Shown here piece by piece: positions 11,872 to 23,720 of a DNA stretch of 64,000 nt; the first letter of the stretch is position 1, and every line of letters begins with the position of its first letter. The notes beneath the pieces were generated by a model. The model ran no database searches, was not told the DNA's origin, and was given only the letters and a program-made list of their open reading frames with translations. The stretch lies in the NCBI GenBank assembly GCA_034008185.1, contig CM067082.1:7486984-7550983 (forward strand). Reading direction: 5' to 3'. The stretch is from Gorsachius magnificus (Eukaryota > Chordata > Aves > Pelecaniformes > Ardeidae). The position numbers were made by a program, and so were the translations under genes.

Positions 11872-14255
11872 TCCCCTAATTTACAAATGTGTTTTACAGG
11901 ATCAGTGGCAAGCGTTGAATTTTTCAGGACTCACCTAGCCAAACAAATTAGCAAGAAAGGACCTGAGGAAAGGCTGGCCTTGCAACAAAAATATATCACT
12001 TGCTTTGAATCTAATTTACTGATAATGCAAACCTGACTGAGACAGTTATAAAGGATAACAACAAATAGGAAGGAAAGAGAAGTGGAAAAGAAGGTACTGA
12101 CCTAACATCATCAAGGAGCAGACATAAGACCCAATAAACATCACTGGAACCTGGACTCCTTCACAAGAAGATGGAAGATGAACTCAAACCACAACTTTGC
12201 TAATTTCTAGTAGCCACAGGGTTACTTTAACATATCCTATGGCTGTTCATCACAAAGTCAAACTTTGGATATCTAATATGTCAGTTATTTGTGCTTTGAG
12301 GGTGATAGGTCAGAACACCTATTTACATTTACCTTGCCCACCTTCCTTGTGAAACAGCTGGAGAAGGGACTGAAAATACTCATCCAATGGGCAGGTCTGA
12401 TTGGTGAGTGACAGCTATCCTCCTCTTTTTTTTTTTTTTCTTTTTCTTTTATTCCTTAGTGGTAATAGTGGGGAGGGTTTGGTTTTTTTTTTTTTTGTTT
12501 GTTTGATTGTTTTTTTTAATAGGGATGCTTAAGGAAGTTAGATCTAGACCACCAGACATGTTTAAACATGGTAGTGTTTACCTTCTAGGGACCCTAATCT
12601 CTAGTGGTATGCTGAGCTTCACCACACCATAGTGGTGAGGTAAGCAGATTTAACAGAGGTTGATTCCGGCCTCATCTTATGAGCCATCATATTAGAGCCA
12701 AGGCAAGTTCATCTTTCATAGAAAAAATGTGTGAGAAAGCCATCTCAAATTAAAGTAGTGTTGAAAATGACAAAATTTAAGTGACAATCTACTAAACTTG
12801 TTAAAAAGGTACTTTTATGAGAAATCAAAGTTTTAAAAGATACAAAGTTGCAGACATGTTTGAAGTAAATATTTTGATCACAGAGAAAGAGGATTTGATG
12901 GCTTCCTTACAGAGATATACTGTGGATAATCTGATAATTCATAGAGTTTAGCACTGTCTGAATTGCAGATTTGAATTCTGAAAATAATTTAGAACAGGTG
13001 AGTTCAGAACTCACAGAACTGTGAGTAAAAGTCCCAACACTGAGGTTGCTTTCTCAAGCTGATATTTCCCATTATTGAATTTTTTTGAATCACCACTACA
13101 CTTTGGTGGTGGAGACTGTTCTGTATTTATGATGTAGGATCTCACCTCCTGCACGAGGATCTTAACTGAAGTCGAGGAAATATCAAGCAGATCCTCGTAT
13201 GATGAATTGTTTCTTAATGGGGGAAGGGGAATCAGTGGGGCAGAAATCCCAACAAAATTATAATTTCATCTTTGAAACAGTTTTCCACTGGAGAATATTT
13301 CAAATGATCAAGCAGGACCATGAGGTGTTTTAACCACAGAGGTTGTCCTTGTGTGCCTTATGACTGCATAACATTGCATGTCCCAATGGGTTTATAATTT
13401 ATTACTTAGGCATTTATTATAATCTGGTTATGCACACAGAAAAAATGGGAAGATTTTCATTGACAACAATGAGCTCTGAAAAAGCCCCAACAGCATCTCT
13501 GCTGCAAACTGGTTCACATAGGTTGATTCCTGCATCTGCCTAAGGTTGCCAGTAGGGAAGGAGCCTTTTCCATGCATTCAAACTGCGGAAGAAAGAATTC
13601 CTCTTCCTGCACCCTCCAGTCAATCAAAAAGAAGTCTTGACAGTTCCCATGAAGGCCAGCAAACCAACTGCTATTGAATCAAATACCCCTAAAGTGTTAA
13701 ATGGTCTTCTGACACCATGAGCCTGATAAACACATAAAACCTTGGAAGAGTAGTGTATGTAGATGGTTAAATTCCAGCTTCTGATATCTCATCTCTGCTC
13801 TCGCCAAGGAAACATCTTAATGGCCACTGGCTCCAATGAGCTGGTGCTCACACAACAGGAGGTGAGAGAAAGAGAGAGAAAAAAAGCACAATGAATCAAG
13901 TGCCTCATCAGTAACAGGAGGCAGACAGAGCCAGAGTGTGTCATATATCGCAGTTCTGCTTTTGCAAATTGCTTTGCTAATTAGTAGTCAAAGTAAAATA
14001 ACAGATTCTATGAGTTTTGCCATACTTGCCCTCCCTGCATCCTCCTCTCGTAGAACAGTTGTATTGTGCCTCTCCGGTCTCCTACAGAGATGAATGGGAA
14101 AAGCTGATCCCACTGTACTAATTTAAAACACAGGGAAATGCTAGAGACAAGGATTACAGCCAAATAAATCTGTGCTGTGTCAGGGTTGATAGGAGAGGGA
14201 GGTATGTGAGACTAGGAGAGAAAAGGATATAAGACAAAAAGAGAAAAGAGAAACA
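11872..14255. other. Non-coding stretch, simple repeats only
   Basis: No exon or transposon recognised. It contains poly(T) runs at 12426-12439 and 12483-12496 and an inverted repeat (ACGAGGATCT at 13153-13162, AGATCCTCGT at 13189-13198) that could form a 10-bp stem with a 26-nt loop. A stem that size is expected a few times by chance in a window this long. Confidence 0.5.
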
Positions 14256-14350
14256 TAGATTCAGAGGCTAAAAAACGCTATTGTGATCATCTAGTCTGAC
14301 CCATGCAACACAAGTGATAAAATTTTACCCAGTAGTTCCTGAATTAAACT
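14256..14350 (-). mobile_element. Ancient CR1-type LINE 3' fragment
   Basis: The core TTGTGATCATCTAGTCTGAC near 14280-14300 matches the 3' end of an old CR1 subgroup that I recognise from turtles, crocodilians and birds (…ATAGATTC…GATCATCTAGTCTGACC…). The ATAGATTC tip is at the left, so the element is on the minus strand. Divergence is high and the right-hand edge is unclear. Confidence 0.65.
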
Positions 14351-14684
14351 CAAGATCTTGCAGCTGAACTTCCAAAGGTAGCTGAACTACATTTAGGGTT
14401 ATAATTAGTCCTGAAAGAATTGGAGTGAAAGAGAATTTATCTCACCTCTTAATAAGAGCAAGGGAAGGCAGAAAAACAAAAAGGGAAGAGAAATAGCCCT
14501 GCAGTGTAGGAACACTGAGGAACCTCCACCAAAACATGGAATAGTATGATCTCCTGAAAAAAAGTAATTTGGAGCCGGACTCCTATCGGTGAAAGGATAA
14601 CAGGCAATGGGCACAAGCTGAAATACAGTAAATTCTATTTAAGAAAATATATTTTTGCTGTGAGGATGATTGAACACTAAAACC
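14351..14684. other. Non-coding gap between two CR1 fragments
   Basis: A minus-strand open frame of 69 codons is present but has no recognisable domain. This could include undetected remains of the neighbouring old CR1 elements. Confidence 0.4.
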
Positions 14685-14842
14685 AAATAGCCCAGAGAAG
14701 CTATGGAGTCTTCATTCTTGGAGATATTAAAAACTGAACTGTACATGGCTCCAAGCAACCTGTTCTAGTCAACCCTGCTTTGAACAGGGTTGGACTGGCC
14801 AATCTCCAGAGATCCCTTCTTACCTTAATAATTTTGTGATTT
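14685..14842 (+). mobile_element. Old CR1 LINE 3' terminal fragment
   Basis: The order of segments is that of the CR1 3' end: GCCCAGAGAAGCTATGGAGT, then TTGGAGATATTAAAAACTG, a CAACCTGTTCTAG-type stretch, AGGGTTGGACTGGCCAATCT, and CAGAGATCCCTTCTTACCTT. It ends in a decayed tail (ATTTTGTGATT). Only about 158 bp remain, and it is more diverged than the copies at 16167-17386. Confidence 0.85.
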
Positions 14843-15117
14843 TTTTGAATGAAAGCATAAAAACAAAGACAAGAGACAGGGAAAATAATAAAACACACCT
14901 AGTTATACTAACTGACCCAGTCAGGAGACAACAGGGTCCCATGGTCTTAGATCACAGGTTGAGAGGCTGTATTGGGTTTATGTGCCAAGGTTTTGGTAGT
15001 GTGGGGTTGCAGAGGTGGCCTCTGTGAGAAAATACCAGGAGCTGTCCCCATGTCAGACAGAGCCAGTTCCAGCCAGCTCTAAGAGTTGCAGAGATTCTAG
15101 TGGTGCCTCTGTGATAA

Positions 15118-15129
15118 CATATTTAAGAA
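15118..15129 (+). promoter_or_regulatory. TATA-like element of the LTR
   Basis: CATATTTAAGAA sits at the position equivalent to CGTATTTAAGAA in the sister LTR near 29441-29452, upstream of the GC-rich part. It is probably the remnant of the LTR promoter. Activity in the host is unknown. Confidence 0.4.
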
Positions 15130-15234
15130 AGGGTGAAAAACGCTGTGCAGAAGCTGTGAAATAGTGAGAAAATGTAAGAGTAAACAGGTCTGCAGACACC
15201 AAGGTCAGTAGAGAAGGAGAGGAGGACTTGCTCC

Positions 15235-15620
15235 AGGCACTGGAGCAGAGATTCCCCTGCAGTTTATGAAAAAGAGCATGGTTGAGCCAGGTTGTCCTCC
15301 TGCAGCCCATGGAGGACCATGGTGGAGAAGATATCTACCTGCAGCCTGTGGAGGACCCCACACTGGAGCACATGGATACCCCCTGAAGGAAGCTGCAACC
15401 TGTGGAGAGGAGCCCATGCAGGAGCAGGTTTTCTGACAGAAACTGCAGAACTGGGGGACTTAGGCTGGAGCAGTCTGTACCTGAAGGACTATGTTGTGGA
15501 GGGACCCACACCAGAGCAGCTCTTGAATGGCAGCATGTGGGAAGGACCCACACTAGAGAAGTTCATGAAAGACTGTGTCCCATGGGAAGGACCCCACACT
15601 GGAGCACGGGAAGAGTGTGA
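15235..15620 (+). repeat. Degenerate internal repeats of the LTR
   Basis: Modules carrying variants of GACCCCACACTGGAGCA recur at intervals of a few tens of bases (near 15353, 15410, 15508, 15546 and 15592). Many positions that are CpG in the sister LTR at 29.7 kb are TpG or CpA here (CACACTGG instead of CACGCTGG), consistent with methylation-driven decay. Confidence 0.65.
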
Positions 15621-15831
15621 GGAGGAAGGAGTGGCAGAGATGAAGTGTTATGAAATAACCACAACCCCTGTTCCCATCCACTGCATCATTCTGGGGGGAA
15701 AGAGGTAGAAGTGTGTGGAGTGAAGCTGAGCTTAGGAAGAAGCAGGGAGGAGGGGAGGGAACAAAGACATGGTGTTTTTTTTGTTTGCTTGTGTGTTCGT
15801 TTTTCATTATCCTACTCTGTTATTAATTGGC

Positions 15832-15837
15832 AATAAA
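15832..15837 (+). terminator. AATAAA poly(A) signal of the LTR
   Basis: Canonical AATAAA in the expected 3' part of the LTR. The sister LTR has AATGAA at the equivalent site, so only this copy keeps the signal. Confidence 0.6.
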
Positions 15838-16172
15838 TTAAATTCATCTTTCCTAAGTCAAGTCTGGTTTGTCCATCAGAGTAATTGATGAGTGACTTCT
15901 TGTTCCTTATCTCAACTTGCAAATTTTTTGATCTCATTTTCTCCCCTGTCTTTCTGAGGAGGGGGGTGAGAGAGCAGCTTGGTAGGCACCTGACAGCCAC
16001 CCAAGGTTAACCCAACACAGGGACTATTGAGGGAACCACTCAAAGCACTGAGAGCATTCAACCAGAACCCCATGGGTCTTAATGTCCACCAGATATGGCT
16101 TCCCTTAGTAATAAGTATACACCTCTGAGTTTGGAATAGCTACCTGAACATGTTTGTCCAAGCAGTTCCTTC

Positions 16173-16505
16173 TTGTTCAGCCTGGAGAAGAGAAGGCTGC
16201 GGGGAGACCTGATTACGGCCTTTCAGTATCTAAAGGGGGCCTATAGGAAAGATGGGGAAAATCTTTTTAGTAGGGCCAGCTGTGAGAGGGCAAGGGGTAA
16301 TGGTTTTAAACTAAACCAGGGTAGGTTTAGACTGGATATAAGGAAGAAATTATTTACAATGAGGGTGGTAAAACACTGGAACAGGTTGCCCAGAGAGGTG
16401 GTGGAGGCCCCATCCCTGGGAACATTCAAGGCCAGGTTGGATGGGGCTCTGAGCAACCTGATCGAGTTAGCGGTGTCCCTGCTCCCTGCAGGGGGGTTGG
16501 ACTAG
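16173..16505 (+). pseudogene. CR1 ORF2 C-terminal fragment, 110 codons
   Basis: The frame shows [40 protein letters not shown] and [20 protein letters not shown]. These are hallmark segments of the CR1 ORF2 carboxy terminus, downstream of the reverse transcriptase core. The start codon shown is incidental; the element is truncated on its 5' side. It has no catalytic motif and is not expected to have a function. Confidence 0.85.
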
Positions 16506-16537
16506 ATGACCTCTAGGGGTCCCTTCCAACCCAAAAC

Positions 16538-16581
16538 ATTCTATGATTCTATGATTCTATGATTCTATGATTCTATGATTC
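16538..16581 (+). repeat. (ATTCTATG)n CR1 tail microsatellite
   Basis: About five ATTCTATG octamers ending in GATTCC. This is the defining CR1 3' tail, and here it is also the junction with a second CR1. The downstream CR1's tail (17365-17386) ends in the same GATTCC. Confidence 0.9.
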
Positions 16582-17386
16582 CTGTATGAAGGAACTGTAT
16601 GAGGTTCAACAAGGTCAAATGCCAGGTCCTGCACTTTGGTCACAACAACCCCATGCAGCGCTACAGGCTTGGGGAAGAGTGGCTGGAAAGCTGCCTGGTG
16701 GAAAAAGACCTGGGGGTACTGGTTGACAGCCGCCTGAATATGAGCCAGCAGTGTGCCCAGGTGGCCAAGAAGGCCAATGGCATCCTGGCCTGTATCAGGA
16801 ATAGTGTGACCAGCAGGAGTAGGGAAGTGATTGTGCCCCTGTACTCGGTGCTGGTGAGGCCACACCTTGAATACTATGTTCAGTTTTGGGCCCGTCACTA
16901 CAAGAAAGATGTTGCATTGCTGGAACATGTCCAGAGGAGAGCCACAAAGCTGGTGAGGGGTCTAGAGCACAAGTCTTACAAGGAGAGACTGAGGGAACTG
17001 GGGTTGTTTAGTCTGGAGAAGAGGAGGCTGAGGGGAGACCTGATCGCCCTCTACAACTACCTGAAAGGAGGCTGTAGTGAGGTGGGGGTCGGCCTCTTCT
17101 CCCTGGTAACAGATGATAGGACGAGGGGGAATGGTTTGAAGATGCGCCAGGGCAGGTTTAGGCTAGACATTAGGAAAAACTTCTTCACCGAGAGGGTTGT
17201 CAGGCTCTGGAATGGGCTGCCCAGGGAGGTGGCGGAGTCCTCATCCCTGGAGGTCTTTAAAAGACGGCTAGATGAGGTGCTTAGGGACATGGTTTAGTGG
17301 TGGGATGGCAGGGTTAGGTTAAAGGTTGGACTTGGTGATCTTACAGGTCTTTTGCAACCGAAGTGATTCTATGATTCTATGATTCC
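16582..17386 (+). mobile_element. CR1 LINE copy, 5'-truncated, best preserved in the window
   Basis: It begins near AGGTTCAACAAGGTCAAATG, the segment just downstream of the reverse transcriptase FADD motif, and runs uninterrupted to the 3' UTR. It ends in GTGATTCTATGATTCTATGA plus TTCC. ORF2 is open for 232 codons to its natural stop at 17295-17297. Lack of frameshifts and stops suggests a younger insertion than the other copies here. Its truncated 5' end sits directly on the tail of the preceding CR1. Confidence 0.95.
16599..17297 (+). pseudogene. CR1 ORF2 C-terminal part, 232 open codons
   Basis: One uninterrupted frame starting at [14 protein letters not shown] and running through [73 protein letters not shown] and [20 protein letters not shown] to EVLRDMV and the stop. 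This is the CR1 ORF2 region after the polymerase active site. The endonuclease and catalytic aspartates are missing because the element is 5'-truncated. It is the longest open frame in the window but is transposon sequence, not a host gene. The initiating Met is fortuitous. Confidence 0.9.
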
Positions 17387-20300
17387 TTGGTTGCCTTGTA
17401 CATGTTTGAGCTATACCTTATTCTCCGGCTTTTAAAAAACTGTGATAACATAACAGTGGTAGGAGCATGGAACAAATGCAGCAAAGTCTTTTTCTGGAGC
17501 TTTTAAAAATATTTGCAAGTAAAGAACGTGTAACATCAAATTAACCTATTCTGGGAGTGCTTGGCAGAGCACAACCTATTTTCTTTTAACCTGTGTTGGT
17601 ATGAGCAGAGATACGGCACAGTGCATACCTGCAGAGATATTCTCAAGCTAGCTTTGCAACAGGGAAGCTATGTTATTTATCCACAGCTCTTATCAGTCAT
17701 ATTTACTCTGGTCCGACTCACTTCAGTAAGAAAGGCTGTAACCCCTTCTTGTGAAGAGGTCTGCTCTTGTTGTCTCTGAGTGCTTGCAGTCACCCACACA
17801 GGCACCATGTTGTCACATATCTAGTCGGTATACATACTATCCACCCTCATCTTCAGTATTTTTGAAGGAGGAAACCACGTTGATATATTATATTCCCCCA
17901 CACAAGATCACTAACAGTTTCTATGGCTCCTAGCACACAGCAGCCAGCAACTTAGCTTCTGTCCCAGCAGTGCAAAGAGAAAAGCATAGTTTTATTCTTG
18001 CATTTTCCTCCTGTACTCATCTTTCCTCTCTTGGAGGACAGCTGGTATTGAAGGACAGTTGTTTATGTAGCTTTTGTTTTTGCAAAGCAGCTGATTTTGT
18101 TCCTCTGCTTCAGAAAGATCCCACTTCTTTGTGTATGGTTCTTCTGAAGAACAGTTTTGTTATTCATCAAGACAGCAAACTAGTCTCCTACTAATGTCCA
18201 AACCAAAAAAGTCTTCCTTTGTGAGCTTCAGGTTGAAGCTTCATTTTCTTTTTCTCCCTAACAGTCTGTCTTATATTGTTTCTGCACGGAAAGAAGGTTA
18301 TCTCAGGACTGTGCCTGGTGGTCAGAGTGGGACCCTATGAGTGGTTTATAACTCAATTCTCCTACTTTCTAAATAAGTGGTTCGATCACTATGCTCTAAA
18401 CACATGCACCCAGGGGTTTGTTTTCTTCTTTTTATTAGCTGGATCTAGCACAGCGGTTTTAAAAATTTGATTTGTGGAATTCTATGTCTCAGAGCCTTAT
18501 AGCCTGCAAGAGATTGCAGATAAAAGTGACCTATCAGACTTGTGTTCTCTTTACAGGCACTGACATTTCTTCTTATAAAAGGTATAGCATGCTACACATC
18601 AGAAACAATTAAAAAGAACCTCTTTAAACAGCTAATTCTTAAGCATGTAAATCCAATTAGTTTTCCTCCAGAAATAACCAAGCTCTTTATAAAATTAAAA
18701 GCAAGAGTAAATGTGTAGTCTGCCAGAAGCATTTTGCTGGGCCACATACCCACTGTCTAGACATTGTGACATTCTTTAACGTGAGCCCCAAAAAGCACAT
18801 TTTGAGTAATACCTCAGACAAAGGAAAATTTAATGCTTAAAAAGTATGTGACAACAGGCTTTGATGCCTCACAGAATGAGTTGCAGCTTTTGAAAACTGC
18901 AGTTCAGGCCCTAGAGCAATTCCATCCGTTTGTGAGTCTTGTTCCCCTTCTTGTCCAAGATCATCTCAGAACTGAACTGGGATGGGTACTTTCATCACTC
19001 ACACCACAGGGAGAGCTTGTAAGATGAAAGTGAAGAAGACCAGAACATTGCTTTGCAAATTGTATGAACTCTTTTTATTTTGATAACTTTAGAAGAATAT
19101 TCTTTCATTTTTAAGGAAAAAAAAAATTAAAGAAAAGCTTCTGAGGCCTCATAAATCTCAGACCAAGAGAAGGACTTCCTTTTACACTGAGAAATATTCT
19201 TTATATATAAGCCCATCTCTTTTGAAACAGGTCAGAGAGAGAAAGGAGGATTGGCTTTTATATGTTATCATGTTGGCTATGTCATTGCGGCATCTTCAGG
19301 GACACATCTCACCTGCTAACCAGAATTACATAGCATGAGGGAAGTCTATGGAAAACAGTTCTTTCACTCCTCTAGCCATGTATAGACATAAAAAAGGGTT
19401 ACTATCCTCTGTCACAATTTGACCTACTAGTCTCAACACAGTGCTAAAAGTGAAGTGTTTGTCAGTCCTTGTTAGCATCAATATTTGAGCCCCTAATAAA
19501 GTTGACGGTTTCTGTCTCCAAAACAGGAACGAAACAGAACAGAGCCATTAACTGGAGACTGGGAACAGAGCACAATGGCTTGCCCCAACATTGTGTTGGA
19601 AGTCTGCACAAGAGAAGAACCTAGAGTTAGACCCTCATCCACCTATTTGGTAGATAGATACTTCAAATGCAATTAAGCAGCTTTTTTGAAAGACAAGGTT
19701 GAAAAATCTGTTCCAAATTACTCTCATCAAAATCTGTGACCACAATTACAAAGTCTAGGTCTGAATTTCTGATGTCATTCAGAAATGCCTGTTAGGCTGG
19801 GAACCACAGTAAAAAAAATAAAAAGTTATCTTTTGAAGTAAGTCACCGTAAGTAATGACAATATAAGATATTAGTTTAACCTTGGCTGCTCTATGTGTCT
19901 GTTGCGCTTGGACTGTGTCTCAGGCATTCAAAGGACTAAAAAAGATATGCTCTGGATTTAAATGACCATCATTCAAGTTACCAAGTGTACAGTGAGTGTT
20001 TTATGTAGGAATTTTTAAGTGACTGTAATCAGTAAATGCATTAGGCTATAATGGTATTACAAGCCTTTTAAAAAAGGGAGGGAAACAGCATCCTTCTTTA
20101 AAAGCCTGGGAAGGAAATTAAAGGTTGCTTATTCAAGAATAACAGCATCTAGGGAGAAAATCATGAGAACTAGCTCCACTGTAATAAAGTATCTCTGAAA
20201 TGTTCATTAAGCCAACTATGATTTCACTCTTGTTTATTTTCTTCAATTTCTAAATTGACTTCTTTTCTGTGGGCAGGCAGGAGCCTTTTAAAGAACCTAT

Positions 20301-20457
20301 TAACAAAAAAAATAATTGATAGCCTTTTAGCAACTTTCTTACATTGTGCATGGTAATTTTTAATTCCAGCTGCCCAAATTAGTTTAAATTCAACAGTATT
20401 CATGAGGATGCCTAAATATATGTGTGAATGTTTTATATGGTATTATAGTGGATAGTG

Positions 20458-20486
20458 TATATATATATATAAAAAAAAAAAAAAAA
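20458..20486 (+). repeat. (TA)n followed by A16
   Basis: About six TA units followed directly by 16 A. Simple repeat; no retroposon body seen upstream. Confidence 0.9.
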
Positions 20487-22043
20487 GGCTGTCTTTTCTG
20501 GACCAAATCATGACTGTACTTCTGTTTCTGATGTGCTTCTGACAGCCAAGAAAGGTGGGTGGGTTTTGTTGTTGATGTTTTTTCCCCATTTTATTTACCA
20601 GGTGCTTTTTGGGAGCTGGCCAATTGCTGTTTCAGCTCTACTTGAATTTAAAGAGTCTAAACAAAGTTTTTCTCCTGATACAATTTATAAGCCTAGAACT
20701 AGTCTTATGTACTGTCTATATTCCTGCTCTAAGGGTCTGTCCTTGAATTCATATCTTCTCCTGCATTGACACTGCTCAGGGAAAACAACTATTTGGTTAT
20801 TTTCAGAACCATAAGGTCTCACTCTTGCCACAGTCCCTCAGTATTTCAAAGTCTTTGATACAATGTTCCTCACAGCTAAGGAGTCAGAAAGACATCAGAC
20901 CAACAAGCAATATTTTTTTTTATGTTGGAACCAAACCCAAACTATTATTGTGAAGTTTATTTGGACTCAGATGGGAATTGAATTAGGATTATTCTAATTA
21001 CTGTGGATTCAGAAGCAGAACTTCTACCGAATCGGAAACCTTACAGGTTCAACTACTTGCCCCTGACACTTTTAGAACTGGAAAATGCTGGAATTGCTGT
21101 TTTAGTCAGAAATGACAAAAGTAATAAGTAACTTACTCAAGGCAATTAAAAAATCTTCAAAGTACAAACTCTATTTTACATGCACTGTAAATGCATGTAA
21201 ACCTGCCATTTTTTCTCTCTCAAAAAGATCTGAAACTTGTTCTCAGACAAACTGGGTGGTGTGACTAAACAGAATTTGACCCAGTATTTGTAGTCTCAGT
21301 TGGATGCTTCACACTTTCCATCCATTTACTTAAAAATAAATAATGATACACAGGTAGACGTTCAAATCAATGGAACTAGAGATGATAAAATAACATGGTT
21401 TGCCTTTCCACTGGGAATTTAAACTAATTTTTCTTCTCACTGATTTTTTCTGGATTAGGATTTGGGAGGAAAATCTAAAATCCAACCCAGAGATACCTTT
21501 TTTCCCCCCTTCTAATTTTCTTTCTCTAAAACTCTTTATGTGAGAGAAAGATTTTGCTTCAGGTTTGCTATTTTAAAAACTCTAAGTTTTAAATGGCAAG
21601 TGGCCTGTGAAGGTAATTTTTACAGTAATTGAAGATGGTTCTCATTGATTTCAGGGAGCAGTGAATATGACCTTGCATTTTCAAACATTACTGAAAGCTG
21701 TGGACGTGTGACCACAGTAAAGATAAAAGAGTCTAAGAGGTGAAAAGCTTGTTTTTCCTAACACAATGCTTTTTATTTAACTTAGCCAATTAGTACAACA
21801 TGTGCCTATGTATCTATCTATCTAGGTAATATAAACATATGTATGTAGGTAAATTCTGGAAATTTGTGTTGGCAAAATGTGTTATTTGTAAAAATGAGAC
21901 ATGAAGTGTTACTCTTGTCAATTAAAGTCAGCTGATTTTTATTGCTTTTCCATAATGCAACTGGAAAGATGATTTCATCCAGGTATCACTTATTTTCTAA
22001 GTCCATTCCATTTCCATTGTGTGTTTACATGTGTCTTTTCATT

Positions 22044-22070
22044 AAAAAAACAAACAAACAAACAAAAAAA
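22044..22070 (+). repeat. (CAAA)n microsatellite
   Basis: A7 followed by three CAAA units and A-rich sequence. Confidence 0.85.
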
Positions 22071-23652
22071 CCATACCAAACAACTGCTCTGCTCAAGGGA
22101 GAGTTTCTGGTGAACTGAGCTTCTCAATTTTTCCTTATATAATTATTTGTGTGTTGCTGTTGTTTTAATTTGCTTTAGCTTTTTCCCCTTACTAAATTCC
22201 CCAGGCATCTCACTTTTTAGATAAGGTACAAATTATTACAATTAACTGCTATTAAAATCTCAAGAATGCAAGATATTAAGCAGCAGACAGGCAGCTCATC
22301 ATAGTAGGTGTTCCATAAACATACATCAAACAGATGGTCCCTGCTCCAACAAATTTAACTTTTTCATAAATATGTTTTCCTAAATCTTGACAGTATTACT
22401 TCAAAAGATATCACAGTCTCTCTTTCCTTCAGTTCTAGATAAGAATAAAGGTGTCACATAGCACTAATATATTCAGCCTCCCCAGACCTCCCAAATTTAT
22501 TCTCTCTCATTGGATGAGACACAATCCACCAGCTGATGGGAACATGAAGTGCTTTATGAAAATTGCCTTTCTAGGGAGGACTTGGAGAGTGCGCTTTCTA
22601 GCATGATTCTTTGAAGAAGGGGCTTGTGATATAAAACCACAGTCTCTTTCTCTTACTGTGGGTTTACTTCTCTGAGGACCAGGTGAGTTTGAGCAGACAC
22701 AAATCAGGCTAATCCACTGGGCTTTGCAATGGATAGAGGAGTCCCAGAGCTGGAGGCCATCTGCAGGGCACTGCTGCAAATAAATGAGATCCAGAGATAT
22801 GGAGAGAGAATGAGCTGGGAGTTACACTCCAAGGTGCAAGCAATTTTTTTTTTTTTCCCATAATCTTAATTTACTGAGGAAAATATTTCATTATCTTCTT
22901 CTCTGAGGACAATTTTTTTTCTTTCACCAAAATTATATCAGATTAGATGATCTGGGTGTGCTTTGATGAAAAGTTGGAATTTCTGAAGGAAAGTCATACT
23001 TCTGACCAACAAAAACACAATTCCTGAAAAACAAAATTTTCTTGAAAAAGAAAAGCCCCACCTGGTCCCTACTGAAAATTTCCAAATAGATCTAATAGGC
23101 CTGGGAAATGTGATCGTATCTTTATCTCTTGGATGCCCATAGAAATTGATACAGTCATCTACAAGTTCTCAGTGACCACATCACCTGAATTGCATGAGGC
23201 TTGGTTCAGTCCTCTTGAATGCCTATTCTTTCTGTATTTATAGTCTTGAATACGCAGTTGACCCCTAAGGGGGTGAAAGGGTCCTTTTTCCCAGCTACTA
23301 CAGTGATTATCCTGCCACTTGTAGCCTAATGGAAATGTCAGACAGAAAGCAAATCTGGGGAAGCAGAGAATCCACAAATAAGGAAAACAAAGAAAATCTT
23401 TGTATAAACTCTCTGAAGGCTGATTTTTGCACAACTCTAATCTTTGTTTATAACACACAGGGAGCTAGACTCTAATAACCTCTAGGCACCAATTCAGACC
23501 AACTAAAGCATGAAAAACTTGTTTAGGACTCCCACAGCACCATCAGCTCAACCCTGTTACAAAGAGTGGTTATGAAGTCACTTTTGTAGAGGATTAGGTG
23601 AAATATCTGATGAAAAGATGAAAGATAAAAATACTGTAAATTGACCACACTT

Positions 23653-23720
23653 TGGGGGTTTTGGTTTTTTTTTTAATTGTTTTTTTGTTGTTGTTGCTGG
23701 TTTTTTTTTTAATTTTGTGT
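23653..23720 (+). repeat. T/G-rich low-complexity tract
   Basis: Runs of T broken by GG and GTT units. It generates a 111-codon Lys/Asn-rich frame on the minus strand that should be ignored. Confidence 0.8.

Larger units (their letters stand above)
14968..16019 (+). mobile_element. Solo LTR, avian ERVL-type, about 1.05 kb
   Basis: The boundaries follow the LTR rule TG…CA: TGTATTGGGTTTATGTG at the left and TTAACCCAACACA at the right. Inside, in order: a GGTTTTGGTAGTG leader, the TATA-like AACATATTTAAG near 15118, then GC-rich degenerate repeats built on ACCCACACTGGAGCA. A 3' part follows with an AATAAA poly(A) signal at 15832-15837 and the CTTATCTCAAC segment. It is the same family and strand as 29273-30212. 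Internal frames (up to 138 codons) are an accident of the GC-rich repeats. No gag, pol or primer-binding site flanks it. The 5-bp flanks (GAGGC and GGGAC) are not a clean target-site duplication. The family name is from recognition; the ERVL class is likely but unproven. Confidence 0.85.
16167..16581 (+). mobile_element. CR1 LINE 3' fragment with (ATTCTATG)n tail
   Basis: Plus-strand CR1 3' end, from the TTCAGCCTGGAGAAGAGAAG segment through ACACTGGAACAGGTTGCCCA and GACCTCTAGGGGTCCCTTCC to a tail of about five ATTCTATG units at 16538-16581. Its 3' end (…GGGGTTGGACTAGATGACC…) belongs to a different CR1 subfamily from the copy immediately downstream. It is well preserved, with a 110-codon open frame. 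It abuts the next CR1 with almost no intervening sequence. Confidence 0.93.

Noticed and set aside
13153..13198. 10-bp inverted repeat with 26-nt loop
   Set aside because: Stems of this size and spacing are expected a few times by chance in 64 kb; no other feature supports it.
15292..15708. 138-codon plus-strand frame and overlapping frames on both strands
   Set aside because: It lies wholly inside the ERVL-type LTR and is produced by its GC-rich degenerate repeats; LTRs of this family do not code.
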